A stretch of 64,000 nucleotides of DNA from Anaerobutyricum hallii. Lineage in GTDB: Bacteria > Bacillota > Clostridia > Lachnospirales > Lachnospiraceae. Of the stretch, positions 17,646 to 27,515 are shown in pieces. The translations under genes and the position numbers were made by a program. The notes under the pieces are model-generated. The model did no database searches. It saw only the letters and a program-made list of their open reading frames with translations, and was not told the origin of the DNA. Numbering within the stretch: position 1 is the first letter of the stretch; the number at the start of each line of letters is the position of its first letter. The DNA is taken from positions 2,389,001-2,453,000 of the forward strand of contig NZ_LT907978.1 in NCBI RefSeq assembly GCF_900209925.1. The letters are read 5' to 3'.

Positions 17646-17809
17646 TTTGTTCTTCTCCTTTTTATTCATAATGTACTCTCTAAAATGAACTATCAAATTT
17701 ATTAGTCAAACATATACCAGAAGGGGATGCTACATCTCTATCTAAAAGAATTTTCTATGTTGTTTTCTGTATTTTAACAGACCAACAAACGAGAAGTTCT
17801 CAGTCTGTT

Positions 17810-18289
17810 TTACAGTTCATAATAATATAAACAGATGTTTTGATATGTTCCATCCTTCATACGGAAACCTTTCGGTACAATTCCAATCTGTACAAAACCC
17901 AGTCGTTCATACAAATGGCGGGCATGAATATTGTTTTCCACCACAGCATTAAACTGCAAAATTCCAAAGCCATACTGTTTTGCCTGTACAAGACAATCAG
18001 CTACTAATTTTTCACCAATATGCTCGCCGCGGTAATCGGTATCAACAGCATAACTCGCATTTGCAATATGCCCACAGCGGCCAATATTGTTTGGATGCAG
18101 AATATAAAGCCCCACAATTTTTCCATTGTTGTCTGCAACGCCGCAATATGTTTGTGCCGCAAAAAAGTCTGCACCTGTTGTATCGTTCAAAAAATCTTCT
18201 TGTGGAAAAGCCTCGCCATCTTCTACGACCTTATTCCAAATGGAGATCATTGCAGGAATATCTTTTTCTCTATACTTTCTAATTTCCAT
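17810..18289 (-). CDS. GNAT-family N-acetyltransferase
   Basis: A 159-residue acetyl-CoA-dependent transferase. It begins MEIRKYREKDIPAMISIWNK and has the acetyl-CoA loop DYRGEHIGEKLVADC (~88-102) and the late motif NIHARHLYERLGFVQIG (~124-140), all typical of GNAT proteins. The AILQFNAVVENN strand suggests an amino-acid or phosphinothricin-acetyltransferase-like subgroup. The substrate cannot be told. It is a single gene with AGAGGATAGATT before the ATG. Nothing notable lies in 18290-18555. Confidence 0.85.
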   Translation of the reverse strand: MEIRKYREKDIPAMISIWNKVVEDGEAFPQEDFLNDTTGADFFAAQTYCGVADNNGKIVGLYILHPNNIGRCGHIANASYAVDTDYRGEHIGEKLVADCLVQAKQYGFGILQFNAVVENNIHARHLYERLGFVQIGIVPKGFRMKDGTYQNICLYYYEL

Positions 18290-18555
18290 AATCTATCCTC
18301 TAAATTCTAATTTCAGGACATCATTTCCAATACTGATTTTACCGTATTTTTTAATCTCAGTCCATCTTTTTATATCCAAGCGATAGAAAAACTTTTCTGT
18401 CTCTGCTCCGCCGGAAGATATTTCATTGTAATACTTTTTAATACATTTCTTGTTTTACACAAATTATAGTATGTAATAATATTATAATAAATTATTTTAT
18501 TATTTGAAGATCAATATAATTATTTTTCCAAGAAAATTTCTAAAGTATATCCTTG

Positions 18556-18605
18556 TAAAAAAGAAAAGCACCGAAAACCCACTGTTTAAGCGAATTTTCG
18601 ATGCT
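18556..18605 (-). terminator. Terminator of tRNA-Pro
   Basis: On the minus strand AGCATCGAAAA pairs with TTTTCGGTGCT, followed by TTTCTTTTTT, 14 nt after the tRNA 3' end. Confidence 0.8.
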
Positions 18606-18618
18606 TCTAATACAGAAT

Positions 18619-18691
18619 CGAGGCGACGGGACTCGAACCCACGGCCTCTGCGTCCCGAACGCAGCGCTCTACCAAACTGAGCCACGCCTCG
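18619..18691 (-). tRNA. tRNA-Pro (anticodon CGG)
   Basis: A 73-nt cloverleaf: acceptor CGAGGCG/CGCCTCG, D-arm GCTC...GAGC, anticodon arm CTGCG-TTCGGGA-CGCAG giving anticodon CGG, and T-arm with TTCGAGT. CCA is not encoded. Decodes proline CCG codons. Confidence 0.96.
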
Positions 18692-18705
18692 TTTTCACAA
18701 CGATT

Positions 18706-18734
18706 ATAATATCAAAATTAACGAGACATGTCAA
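18706..18734 (-). promoter_or_regulatory. Promoter of tRNA-Pro
   Basis: On the minus strand TTGACA (18729-18734), 17-nt spacer, TATTAT (18706-18711), 14 nt before the tRNA. Confidence 0.75.
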
Positions 18735-18830
18735 GTTTTTACGAGAACAAATTCTGCGAACTACCCTCTTCTAAATCCAGTGGGTTAAGGCAGTCTTATT
18801 TCAAATACATTTATCAGCGAGACTTTCTTT

Positions 18831-21800
18831 TTAAATATTATCCTTTTTTCTTTTTTGGAAATATAGGATAATAAAAATCATGGAGAGTGAAAGTAAACCT
18901 ACTAAAAGATACACCGCAATCGTATTGTTATCTCCTGTTTTCGCTCCTGGTGTTCCCTGATCTTTATTTTTTTTCATAGGTTTGTTATTTTCTTTTAAAT
19001 TGACTTTATCATAATCGTTCATTTTTGGTGTAATCGGAATATCACTTCCGTCCTTGTTCTTTCCTTCTAAAGAAACTTCATTTTTCAAAAATTTTATTGA
19101 TGGAATATCTTTCTTTACCTTTGCTGTGTAAATTAATTCCACAGAATCCCCCGCTTCTATTTTATCTAAAAAGACTTTTTTGTTTTTTATTTCTTTTACT
19201 TTAACCGTATTGCTCTTCTTACTTCGTATACTGCTTCCTGCTTTATGAGCAAACCCTTTCATTTGTACATATTTTTTCAACTCTTTTGACGGTTCTTCTT
19301 TTATTGTTATATTTCTTGCACTTGCTGTTCCACTATTCGATACAGTAATTGTAAACTTAATTTCTTCTCCGGCTTTATATGTTCCATATTTTCTTTTTCC
19401 TGTATACCTTCCATTCTCTAAAACAATATTCTTTGTTTTATCTGATTTTTTCGCAACAACAATGTCTGGCACTCCTATTCCTACGGTATCGTTATCTGTC
19501 ATTTCCGGAGTTTCGATTATATAGATTTTTTCTCTCTTTCCATTGTCATTCACTGTTTCATATTGTGCTGTGATATGGATAGCATTATTCAAATGTGTGC
19601 CTGCCTGTACACCTGTCTGTACCTCTGCTTTCATGTGTAGTACTACACTGTCTGCTGCTTTTAATTTATCTAAATGTACTATGTATTTTCCTTCTTCATC
19701 TTCTTTTTCTGGCATCCGTTCTACACAAACTGTATTTCCCTGCTTTGTTGTAATCTGGCCTGAAACAATTGTAACAGTACCTGGTTTTATAATTTCCTGT
19801 AATGATTTATCCATGAAATCTTCTACTACCAAATCATACAGGTCCGCTGTTCCTTCATTACTTATATTTACTGTATAATCTATCACATCTCCGTATTCAT
19901 AAATGCCTTCTTTTTTTATGCCTTCGTAACGCCCTTTTACTAAAGTGACTCCTTGTGTTTTATCTGCAAGCTTAGAAACTTTAGCAACCGGAGTACCTGG
20001 AATATTGATAGTATCTTCATCTTTCATTAATTCCGTAACTGGAATTTCTGTATACTTTTTACTTTCTTCTTTTAACTCCTCTATTGCCAGCTTTTGAATC
20101 TCTTCATAGGCTTTCTCAATTGCTTTCCTGGCTTCTTCTGCCATCGGATCTTTCTTTGTATCTTCCTCCGCTTCGTCTTTCTTTTCATCGCCTTTATTAT
20201 TGTCATTCTTATCTTCTTCGTTTTTATCTTCTTCTTTATCTTCTTTTTTATCCTCTTCCTTATCCTCCGGATTATTCGTATCTTCTTTTTTATGTTCATC
20301 CGCCTTGCTCCAGCATGCATATAAATCTACATCTTTTTCCGGCATTACATACCACTGTGTTGGCAGATATTCTGCTTCTCCGGTCTTTTTCGTACTCCAG
20401 CCTGTGAATTTGTATCCGCCGCATGAAAAATAATTTTTATTTATTTTTATTTTTGTTCCTGCATATGCTGGTGTTTCTGAATCGATTTCTTTTTGTTCTT
20501 CTTTCGTTTCTTCTGCTTTTGATGGATAATTTGAGTGGTACACTAATTTATATTGTTTTACATCTTTTGACCACTGTGCATATAATACAGTGTTTTCTTT
20601 TAAAGTAAACTTTTCAGATGGTGCATAACGCTTTCCGCTTCCATCTGTCTTTGTATTCCATCCTACAAACTTCTTTCCATTATTGTGGAATGAATTTCCG
20701 TCTATTAGCACTTCTTTTTCTTCATCTTCACCATCATCAGAAAAACATTCTGCATCTGTGTATTTTTCTTCTTCTTTCGTATTAGAAGAATAGATGAGCT
20801 TCTTCTGCTCAATCTTTTTCCACTGTGCATATAAATAAATATTCTTTGATGGGATAACGAAGGTATCTCCGGAATTATATTGCTTTCCACTTCCATCTGC
20901 TTTTGTATTCCATCCAGCGAAAAGATAATCTGCATAGAAAAATCTGTTATTCTGCAATAAAATGCTGTTTCCTGCCTCTTTCGGAGTTTGTGGATCTACA
21001 GAAAATGCTGTTGTATTATTATTTGCGCGATAAAAAACATGATACTTTTCAATGTCTTCTGCATTATCCTGAAGTTTTTCCCACTGTGCATATAAAATTA
21101 TGTCTGTATTGATTTCTTTTTCTTCTCCTGGTTTATAAGCATCCCCTTTTCCATCCGGTCTTGTGTTCCATTGAGTAAACATGTAACAATCCCTGCCGGC
21201 TTCGTAGCGATAGGCATTTCCATCAATTTGGACTTTGTTTCCTGCTTCACATGGAGTTTCTGCATCTGTTCTTCTCTTTCCACTTCCATTATTGGCATCA
21301 TACTGTAAATGATATACCGGTCGTTTCTCCCACTGTGCATACAGATTCAGGTTTCTTGCTGGCATTGCCACTACCTCTTCCGGAGTATATTGTTTTCCTT
21401 TTCCGTCTTTTCTGGTATTCCATCCTTTGAAAGTAAAACCTGGATAAGAAAAACGATTTTCATTTACCGTTAATAAAGTACCTGCCAGTCTAGAATTCTC
21501 TTCATCCGCTTCTATCTGTTCTTTTTTATTATTTGAATGATAAATCAGATTATAAACTGGATATTTTCTCTGATTATTATAATCTTGACTTGCTTCCTCT
21601 TCTTTTTCATCCGGATTTTTCTTCCACTGTGCGTACAACTTTACATCATTTCCCGGCATATTATATACTGTATCTGGATTCCATCTTTCTCCGCTTCCAT
21701 CCGGATTGGTATTCCATTCTGTAAAATAATGTCCTTCATATAAAAAGGCATTGCCATTTACAGTGATCTTGTTTCCTTCCCTGCATGGAGTTTCACTGTC

Positions 21801-24800
21801 AGTTTCTATTTCGCCGGAACCATTGTTCGCATCATACTGTAATTTCCATCTTCTTTTCTCTTTTTCCATCTTTTCTTCGTACTCTTTGTATGCTTCTTCG
21901 TTGCCCTTTTTATAACGAGCTGTAAGTTCTACTATATTTTTCAGTTCAAATAGATTCCCAACATCTAGACGGACTTTTCCTTTTAAGAATACATCAACGG
22001 CATCTCCTGCTGCCAGGAAATCCATCCATAATCTTTGTGGTTCTTCTAGACTAGTTCGAACTTTTCTTCCATTCTGTGATGTATATATACTTTCTTCAAA
22101 AGATACGCTTTCTTTTTCTAAGGCTTTTTCCAGCTCCTCGCTAAGTGTATCCTGCAAATACAAATCATACAAATTAGATGTTCCATTATTTGTTACTGTA
22201 ATCTTATAGGTAACAGTCGTTCCGTTTTCATATACTCCTGAAATTTTTGCTTCTGCATTATATCTTCCTGCTTCTAATACTGCTCCTTTTGTTCTGTCAG
22301 CAAGTTTAGCCGCTCTTCCTTCCGGTACACCCGGTATCTCTATTTTATCTTCATCTTCTTTTTCTGGTACTTCCACATCTTTGTTTCCATCAAAATACCA
22401 TCCATTAATACATACTTTATTAGAAACATTATAAATGTTGGCTATGCCCGGCAGCAAATCAGCTTCATAATATAAGACAATATAATCATCTGCCCACAGT
22501 CGGTCTGTTCCATCTCCATCTTCTCCTGTACTGCATAAAAGGAGCGTATTTTTATCTACTACCTTAGCTGTGATTTTCTTCTTATGAGCTGTAGTAAGAA
22601 TATACAAGCCTTCCTCTGTTGTCTGCGTTTCATCAAAAATAAATTTTGCACTTTCTAAATTTACGATTGCTTTTAATTCATCACTCATAGCATCTTTCAC
22701 CGTAATATTCTTTAATGCCGCTTCTCCATTGTTTTTTACTATAATAGAAAATCTGACTTTGTCCCTTGCACCATAAATTCCTGGTACCTTTATTCCTGAT
22801 GTAATTTCTCCATTTTCAATTGTGATTCCTGTCGTTTTATCTGCTGTCTTTATGACATCTTCTCCCGGACTTCCTGGAACATTGATAAAATCCCAATCTG
22901 TGACAAGGCTATTCCCTTCTCCGTCTACCAGCTTATCTGTTGAAACATCTCTTAAATGAATATCTCCTTTTTCTTCTGTTCCATTATCTGCATACTTTGC
23001 TTCTGCATACACATCATTACGAAGTTTCCATGCATCTTTTGCATCTTCCTTTAATCGGACCTTTACATGAATGTCCACACTGTCATTCACATTTAAATGC
23101 TGCAGTACTAGCACCAGATCGGACTCTAAGGATAAATATGCTGCTACTTTATCCCCTTCTCTTGTTTTCAAAATTCCTGAATTCGGTACAACAAATGCTG
23201 CTGTTTCCATATCGGCATATTTAGAAAGTGTCTGTTCTGAAAATTCTCCTTTTCTATCCATATCATCTGTAAGCCGAATCTGATAAAGAGGAACATTTCC
23301 TGTATTCGTTACTCGGATAGTGTAATCTACCATTTCCCCTGCTTTATATATTCCTGCCTGTTTTTTCTCTATATAACGGCCAGTCTTCTCATCAAACAAC
23401 ACTGTTTTTCCTTCTTCATTCGTTGTCTTATCTGCAATCTTTGCAATGGAAAAAGCAGGGCGCATCAAAACATTCGATGCATCAAGCATATAGATTACAA
23501 ATGGATTATTCTGCTCAATTCCATAAGTAAGTTCTACTTCATAAATGCCATCTCCCTTAATATGATCTAAGGCTCCTGTTGTTTCTTCTACGACATACTT
23601 TCCAATGTACAGCTCACTTCCTTCAGTGCTTGTTCCCTTTCCGTCTTTTCCTGTAACAATTCTGTCTGCAACACTGCCTTTAGAAATAAGTGGTTCCGCC
23701 TCTTTCAACGGTTTTTTATCCTCCTGTAAATCCCAAGGGGCATAAATATCTTCTGCTGCTTTTACTGTAAATGCAGCACCTTCTACGCTCTGATTCTCGT
23801 CATCTTTTTTCGTAATTGTTAGCTTTGCTTTCTGTAATGGATTACGATAAATCAAAGCTCCCGTCTGTCTCTTTCCCGTAACCGTATTTTCAAAAATAAT
23901 ATTACTTCCATCTTCTTTACTGTTCTCAGACAGTTCAAAAGTCCACTCCTGTCCTGTTAAGATACATCCTTTTGGCGCTTTCTTTTCTGTAATCTTATAT
24001 TTTCCCAGATTATCCAGCGTATTTTTAAATGTCTCTTTATTCTGATAAACCGGATGTCCTTCTTCATCTTTCCCTTCTGTTAGTACAAATAATTCACGAT
24101 AGGTACCTGTTGCAGCTGACCACTGGGATAATACAAATTCTGCTCCGGATAAATATGCTCCGGTATCCGTACTTTTTTTATAAACCTTTACAATATTTTT
24201 TCCTGCCTCATAATTCTTATTGATTAACTGTTTATTCTCTGTAATGCTTGCTGTATTATCAAATAGCTCCTCTGTTTTTAATGTATTTATCTCATAAGAC
24301 CAGTTCGTATTCACTGAAGGATTCCAGATATTTTTATATTTTTCTGGAATAGAAATCTCTTTTATATAGTATGGTCCATTACCAAACGGTTCTTTGTAAA
24401 AAGTGTAGGATGGCATGGATGTAAACAATGCAACACCGTTATCATCCGTTGTTGCTGTATACAACGGTTCCTTGGCAGAATTCTTATCTGAACCTCCAAA
24501 TAATCCAAATACAACGCCTTTTACTGGTTTACCTGACTCCTCATCTAGTTTTTTAACACGTAGCTTCATTGCAATTTTAGAAGCTACATCATTAGATTTT
24601 CTCTCTACAGCACTCCCTTTATCATTTTTAACATATAAAGTACCGTTATTACTTACTGCAACACTACCTTTGCAGCTTCCTGCCTCTGGTACCTTTTGCT
24701 TAAGTGTCTCATTCTCCTGATACCACTCTGCGATTGAACGATGAATCGCATGAAGCTCTTTGTCTGACTTTACTTCCACTTCTATATGTATATAATAAGT

Positions 24801-26702
24801 TCTCCCATAAAAAGCTGCCTTTCCAAGCCTTTCATCTACTGCTTTTACCTGAACCGTTGTGCTGTGATCTGCCTCCTCTCTCTTTATAATATGAAAATAT
24901 GAAGTCATATCACTATAATTAATTCCCATTGTCTGGAAATTATTACTTACTGCCTCATCTGCATAGACTTTCACCGATTTTACATTTAGAAGTGCATCCA
25001 CTCTGTCTTCAATCTGGAACATCGTATACTGTGCATTCTTCACATTAGAAGGTGTTGGTGCAACGGCGGAAAGTACATAGGTAAACACCTGATTTCTCTC
25101 AGACAGACCTGCAAACCTGCTTCCTTTCTCTGAATTCTGACCATTCACATTTCCCACATAAACAGACTTAATTACTTCCTCTGGTAATGGAGCAATTCCA
25201 ACATCCGCTCTGACTCCTAAAAAGCCTGTACTGTTAGACCAATAGTATGAATTAGAGTTTTCGAGTGTACTTTCTGCCGGAATTCCATATCCTCCTTTTA
25301 CACCATAGGCTGCATCACCACCAGTATCTTTCTGATCACATTTTGCTACTGTCCAGCGACAGTTCACACTACTGCCTGAAAAAATTCCCATTGCTGTTGT
25401 ATGTTCATTATTACTATTTAAATCTGTACTTATTCGGGAAGATACATATCCCTTAGAGCCTGCAATCAAACCATTTTTATTATATTGTAGTTTTGATTGT
25501 GATGTATTAAACATGACTATCTTTTCAAAACCATTCCCAAAGTCTACCCCCTGCTGTGCATCAATATCACAAAACTGAATCATGCCCTTTATGCCGGCTA
25601 CTGCTGTTGTTGTTCCACTATAATAGAATTCCAGACGAGTCTGTAGATAATCCGTTCCCATAACTGTGATTCCGATTTTAGACTTTCCAAATCCTATATA
25701 AGGTGCTTTTAAATCTTTATTCGCCAACTGCTTTCTGACAGCTGCTCCTGGAAATTTATATCCTGTAACGGTCATCTTCATATCTATGGCATACGTTCTC
25801 TTAGAACCATAATCATACCAGGTTCCTACATTAGTATAGATCGCATATGGATTCTCACTGCATTTATCAAGATTAAATACTTTAGACACAATACGCCCAT
25901 CTTTTACCGCATCATATACATCACCAAATTGCTTCTCAGGTCCTTTCTTTACCGTTGCAAAAGAAACTCCCCCACCATTGCCTCCACCTACAGTAACCGT
26001 AGTTTTACTTGTAAAACGAGGGGTAAAATTGTATTGCTTCCCATTAGAATAACTTTCATAAATATATTTAGAAGCAACATTAGCATCCGCAACTACTGCA
26101 AGATTACCTCCAGAAGCTGCATTTACCTTCTTACTGTTTTTTTGTAACAGAAAATAATGACTTGTAATATCCGGCATAGTCACCGAATGATTCGTATCTG
26201 GGCGCACAGTTCTAAGCGTATATCCACTTACTCTTTCTAATTGCTCCCTCTCTTCTTCCTCCTTCGATTGCTGACTTTCTGTCGCTTCCTGTACTTGTTC
26301 GGGTTCCTTCGCATCTTTTATTGAAATATCTTCAATATCTTCTTCCTTCTCTGTCTGGCTTTCTGCTTTCTTCTCTGTCATCTCCTGTTCTTCTGGTATC
26401 ACCTCATTCTTTTCTTCCTGTATTCTTACGGTATTATTTATAACATCCTCCTTATCTTTCTCTTCTTTTTTATCTTCTTTCTTATCTTCTTTATCCTTAT
26501 AGTCCGATGAATCTTTTTCCTGATCTCTTTCTTCCTGACTCTTCTCTTCCTTTATTATCGTACTTTCTTCCTGGCTTTTCATCTGGTAGAAATCGTTAAC
26601 TCTTACTGTACCTGTACCGGCAGCCTGACTGATCTGTATATTCGTAAATAAAATAGCTGTCACCAGTATAAATAAGAGTATCTGCTTTAACACTCTTCGC
26701 AC
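18831..26702 (-). CDS. Giant cell-surface protein with SpaA-like, DUF11-like and InlB-type repeats
   Basis: 2,623 residues. A signal peptide (residues 1-27, ending SQAAG) is followed by a Lys/Glu-rich stretch (~45-160) and a non-repetitive beta-rich region (~185-520). Then come prealbumin/SpaA-like pilin folds (~705-970, e.g. VKKLDEESGKPVKGVVFGLF, KITEKKAPKGCILTG), several DUF11-type repeats (~1085-1615) each opening with a KxADKT-like motif, six InlB/Flg_new-type repeats ending LYAQW (~1620-2130), an acidic-basic linker (~2138-2185) and two more DUF11-type repeats. The C-terminus, PGAKTGD (~2588), a 20-residue hydrophobic helix and QKRKKDNI, resembles a sortase sorting signal though not a standard LPXTG. 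It is probably a wall-anchored adhesin. Ligand unknown; single gene. Confidence 0.88.
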   Translation of the reverse strand: MRRVLKQILLFILVTAILFTNIQISQAAGTGTVRVNDFYQMKSQEESTIIKEEKSQEERDQEKDSSDYKDKEDKKEDKKEEKDKEDVINNTVRIQEEKNEVIPEEQEMTEKKAESQTEKEEDIEDISIKDAKEPEQVQEATESQQSKEEEEREQLERVSGYTLRTVRPDTNHSVTMPDITSHYFLLQKNSKKVNAASGGNLAVVADANVASKYIYESYSNGKQYNFTPRFTSKTTVTVGGGNGGGVSFATVKKGPEKQFGDVYDAVKDGRIVSKVFNLDKCSENPYAIYTNVGTWYDYGSKRTYAIDMKMTVTGYKFPGAAVRKQLANKDLKAPYIGFGKSKIGITVMGTDYLQTRLEFYYSGTTTAVAGIKGMIQFCDIDAQQGVDFGNGFEKIVMFNTSQSKLQYNKNGLIAGSKGYVSSRISTDLNSNNEHTTAMGIFSGSSVNCRWTVAKCDQKDTGGDAAYGVKGGYGIPAESTLENSNSYYWSNSTGFLGVRADVGIAPLPEEVIKSVYVGNVNGQNSEKGSRFAGLSERNQVFTYVLSAVAPTPSNVKNAQYTMFQIEDRVDALLNVKSVKVYADEAVSNNFQTMGINYSDMTSYFHIIKREEADHSTTVQVKAVDERLGKAAFYGRTYYIHIEVEVKSDKELHAIHRSIAEWYQENETLKQKVPEAGSCKGSVAVSNNGTLYVKNDKGSAVERKSNDVASKIAMKLRVKKLDEESGKPVKGVVFGLFGGSDKNSAKEPLYTATTDDNGVALFTSMPSYTFYKEPFGNGPYYIKEISIPEKYKNIWNPSVNTNWSYEINTLKTEELFDNTASITENKQLINKNYEAGKNIVKVYKKSTDTGAYLSGAEFVLSQWSAATGTYRELFVLTEGKDEEGHPVYQNKETFKNTLDNLGKYKITEKKAPKGCILTGQEWTFELSENSKEDGSNIIFENTVTGKRQTGALIYRNPLQKAKLTITKKDDENQSVEGAAFTVKAAEDIYAPWDLQEDKKPLKEAEPLISKGSVADRIVTGKDGKGTSTEGSELYIGKYVVEETTGALDHIKGDGIYEVELTYGIEQNNPFVIYMLDASNVLMRPAFSIAKIADKTTNEEGKTVLFDEKTGRYIEKKQAGIYKAGEMVDYTIRVTNTGNVPLYQIRLTDDMDRKGEFSEQTLSKYADMETAAFVVPNSGILKTREGDKVAAYLSLESDLVLVLQHLNVNDSVDIHVKVRLKEDAKDAWKLRNDVYAEAKYADNGTEEKGDIHLRDVSTDKLVDGEGNSLVTDWDFINVPGSPGEDVIKTADKTTGITIENGEITSGIKVPGIYGARDKVRFSIIVKNNGEAALKNITVKDAMSDELKAIVNLESAKFIFDETQTTEEGLYILTTAHKKKITAKVVDKNTLLLCSTGEDGDGTDRLWADDYIVLYYEADLLPGIANIYNVSNKVCINGWYFDGNKDVEVPEKEDEDKIEIPGVPEGRAAKLADRTKGAVLEAGRYNAEAKISGVYENGTTVTYKITVTNNGTSNLYDLYLQDTLSEELEKALEKESVSFEESIYTSQNGRKVRTSLEEPQRLWMDFLAAGDAVDVFLKGKVRLDVGNLFELKNIVELTARYKKGNEEAYKEYEEKMEKEKRRWKLQYDANNGSGEIETDSETPCREGNKITVNGNAFLYEGHYFTEWNTNPDGSGERWNPDTVYNMPGNDVKLYAQWKKNPDEKEEEASQDYNNQRKYPVYNLIYHSNNKKEQIEADEENSRLAGTLLTVNENRFSYPGFTFKGWNTRKDGKGKQYTPEEVVAMPARNLNLYAQWEKRPVYHLQYDANNGSGKRRTDAETPCEAGNKVQIDGNAYRYEAGRDCYMFTQWNTRPDGKGDAYKPGEEKEINTDIILYAQWEKLQDNAEDIEKYHVFYRANNNTTAFSVDPQTPKEAGNSILLQNNRFFYADYLFAGWNTKADGSGKQYNSGDTFVIPSKNIYLYAQWKKIEQKKLIYSSNTKEEEKYTDAECFSDDGEDEEKEVLIDGNSFHNNGKKFVGWNTKTDGSGKRYAPSEKFTLKENTVLYAQWSKDVKQYKLVYHSNYPSKAEETKEEQKEIDSETPAYAGTKIKINKNYFSCGGYKFTGWSTKKTGEAEYLPTQWYVMPEKDVDLYACWSKADEHKKEDTNNPEDKEEDKKEDKEEDKNEEDKNDNNKGDEKKDEAEEDTKKDPMAEEARKAIEKAYEEIQKLAIEELKEESKKYTEIPVTELMKDEDTINIPGTPVAKVSKLADKTQGVTLVKGRYEGIKKEGIYEYGDVIDYTVNISNEGTADLYDLVVEDFMDKSLQEIIKPGTVTIVSGQITTKQGNTVCVERMPEKEDEEGKYIVHLDKLKAADSVVLHMKAEVQTGVQAGTHLNNAIHITAQYETVNDNGKREKIYIIETPEMTDNDTVGIGVPDIVVAKKSDKTKNIVLENGRYTGKRKYGTYKAGEEIKFTITVSNSGTASARNITIKEEPSKELKKYVQMKGFAHKAGSSIRSKKSNTVKVKEIKNKKVFLDKIEAGDSVELIYTAKVKKDIPSIKFLKNEVSLEGKNKDGSDIPITPKMNDYDKVNLKENNKPMKKNKDQGTPGAKTGDNNTIAVYLLVGLLSLSMIFIILYFQKRKKDNI

Positions 26703-26910
26703 GTTCTAACCTCCTGAAAATCATATATTCCTATCTATGAAAATATCTTTATATCATCTATCCCCCTTTCTTATCTAGGAATTTTTTTCCATTTTATTTT
26801 ATCATCCTTTTTATTTTATGTCAATATTTTACTTTAATGTTTTATTTTAACTTGTTCAGAGATGAGGGAGGGGATAGATGAGAGATAAAAAAACACAGTA
26901 TTGCAGGGAT

Positions 26911-26955
26911 AAAAAAGGAGCAGGTAAAATGTCAAACTGCATTTTTACCTGCTCC
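26911..26955 (-). terminator. Terminator of ilvBN
   Basis: GGAGCAGGTAAAAATG pairs with CATTTTACCTGCTCC and is followed by TTTTTT on the minus strand, 30 nt after the ilvN stop. Confidence 0.88.
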
Positions 26956-26984
26956 ATTATTACTATATCTGCAATGCTATGCTT

Positions 26985-27503
26985 TTATCGATCGATCATA
27001 CTGATTGATTCAATAGCTACGATACCTCCACGAACTACTTCCACATGGTCAAACTTCCTTGTTAAAAGTGCGATAAGGTCATTATTTCTTCCTTCTGTAT
27101 TGACACTCTCAAGTAATACACTATTAATGCCATAATCAATTGCTTTTGCTCCAAATACCTGTGATATACGGAAAATCTCACCTTTTTCAAATTCAGAACA
27201 TTCATGTATCTTTACAAAAAGAATCTCCTTCATATGAGTCGGTGCATCAGTAATATCATTTAACTTAATTACTTCTACACAACGGTTTAACTGCTTCTTA
27301 ATCTGTTCAAAAGTTGCATCATCCGAAGACAGACCGATTGTCATTCTTGATACAGTAGGGTCTTCTGTAACGCCTACAGTAATACTGGAAATGTTATAGG
27401 ACTTTCCTGACATCATTCCTGAGATACGTGCCAAAACACCAATTCTATTCTCCACATACAGAGATACCCATCTTTTTTTCTTTTCTGTATTTATCTCTCT
27501 CAT
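26985..27503 (-). CDS. ilvN: Acetolactate synthase small (regulatory) subunit
   Basis: A 172-residue regulatory partner of IlvB with an N-terminal ACT domain, WVSLYVENRIGVLARISGMM (~12-31) followed by YNISSITVG, and a C-terminal domain of the same family. It binds branched-chain amino acids for feedback control and stimulates the catalytic subunit. It lies 12 nt downstream of ilvB with an AGGAGG-like site, so the two are co-transcribed and translationally close. Length is typical. Confidence 0.94.
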   Translation of the reverse strand: MREINTEKKKRWVSLYVENRIGVLARISGMMSGKSYNISSITVGVTEDPTVSRMTIGLSSDDATFEQIKKQLNRCVEVIKLNDITDAPTHMKEILFVKIHECSEFEKGEIFRISQVFGAKAIDYGINSVLLESVNTEGRNNDLIALLTRKFDHVEVVRGGIVAIESISMIDR

Positions 27504-27515
27504 CTCTGTATCCTC

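Noticed and set aside
18500-18685. Minus-strand frame over the tRNA (AQFGRALRSGRRGRG...)
   Set aside because: It overlaps tRNA-Pro and the terminator; this is the usual false translation of a tRNA.
20084-20608. Plus-strand frames opposite the charged linker of the giant protein
   Set aside because: They are the complement of repetitive GAA/GAT codons (Phe/Leu/Ser-rich) with no start signals.
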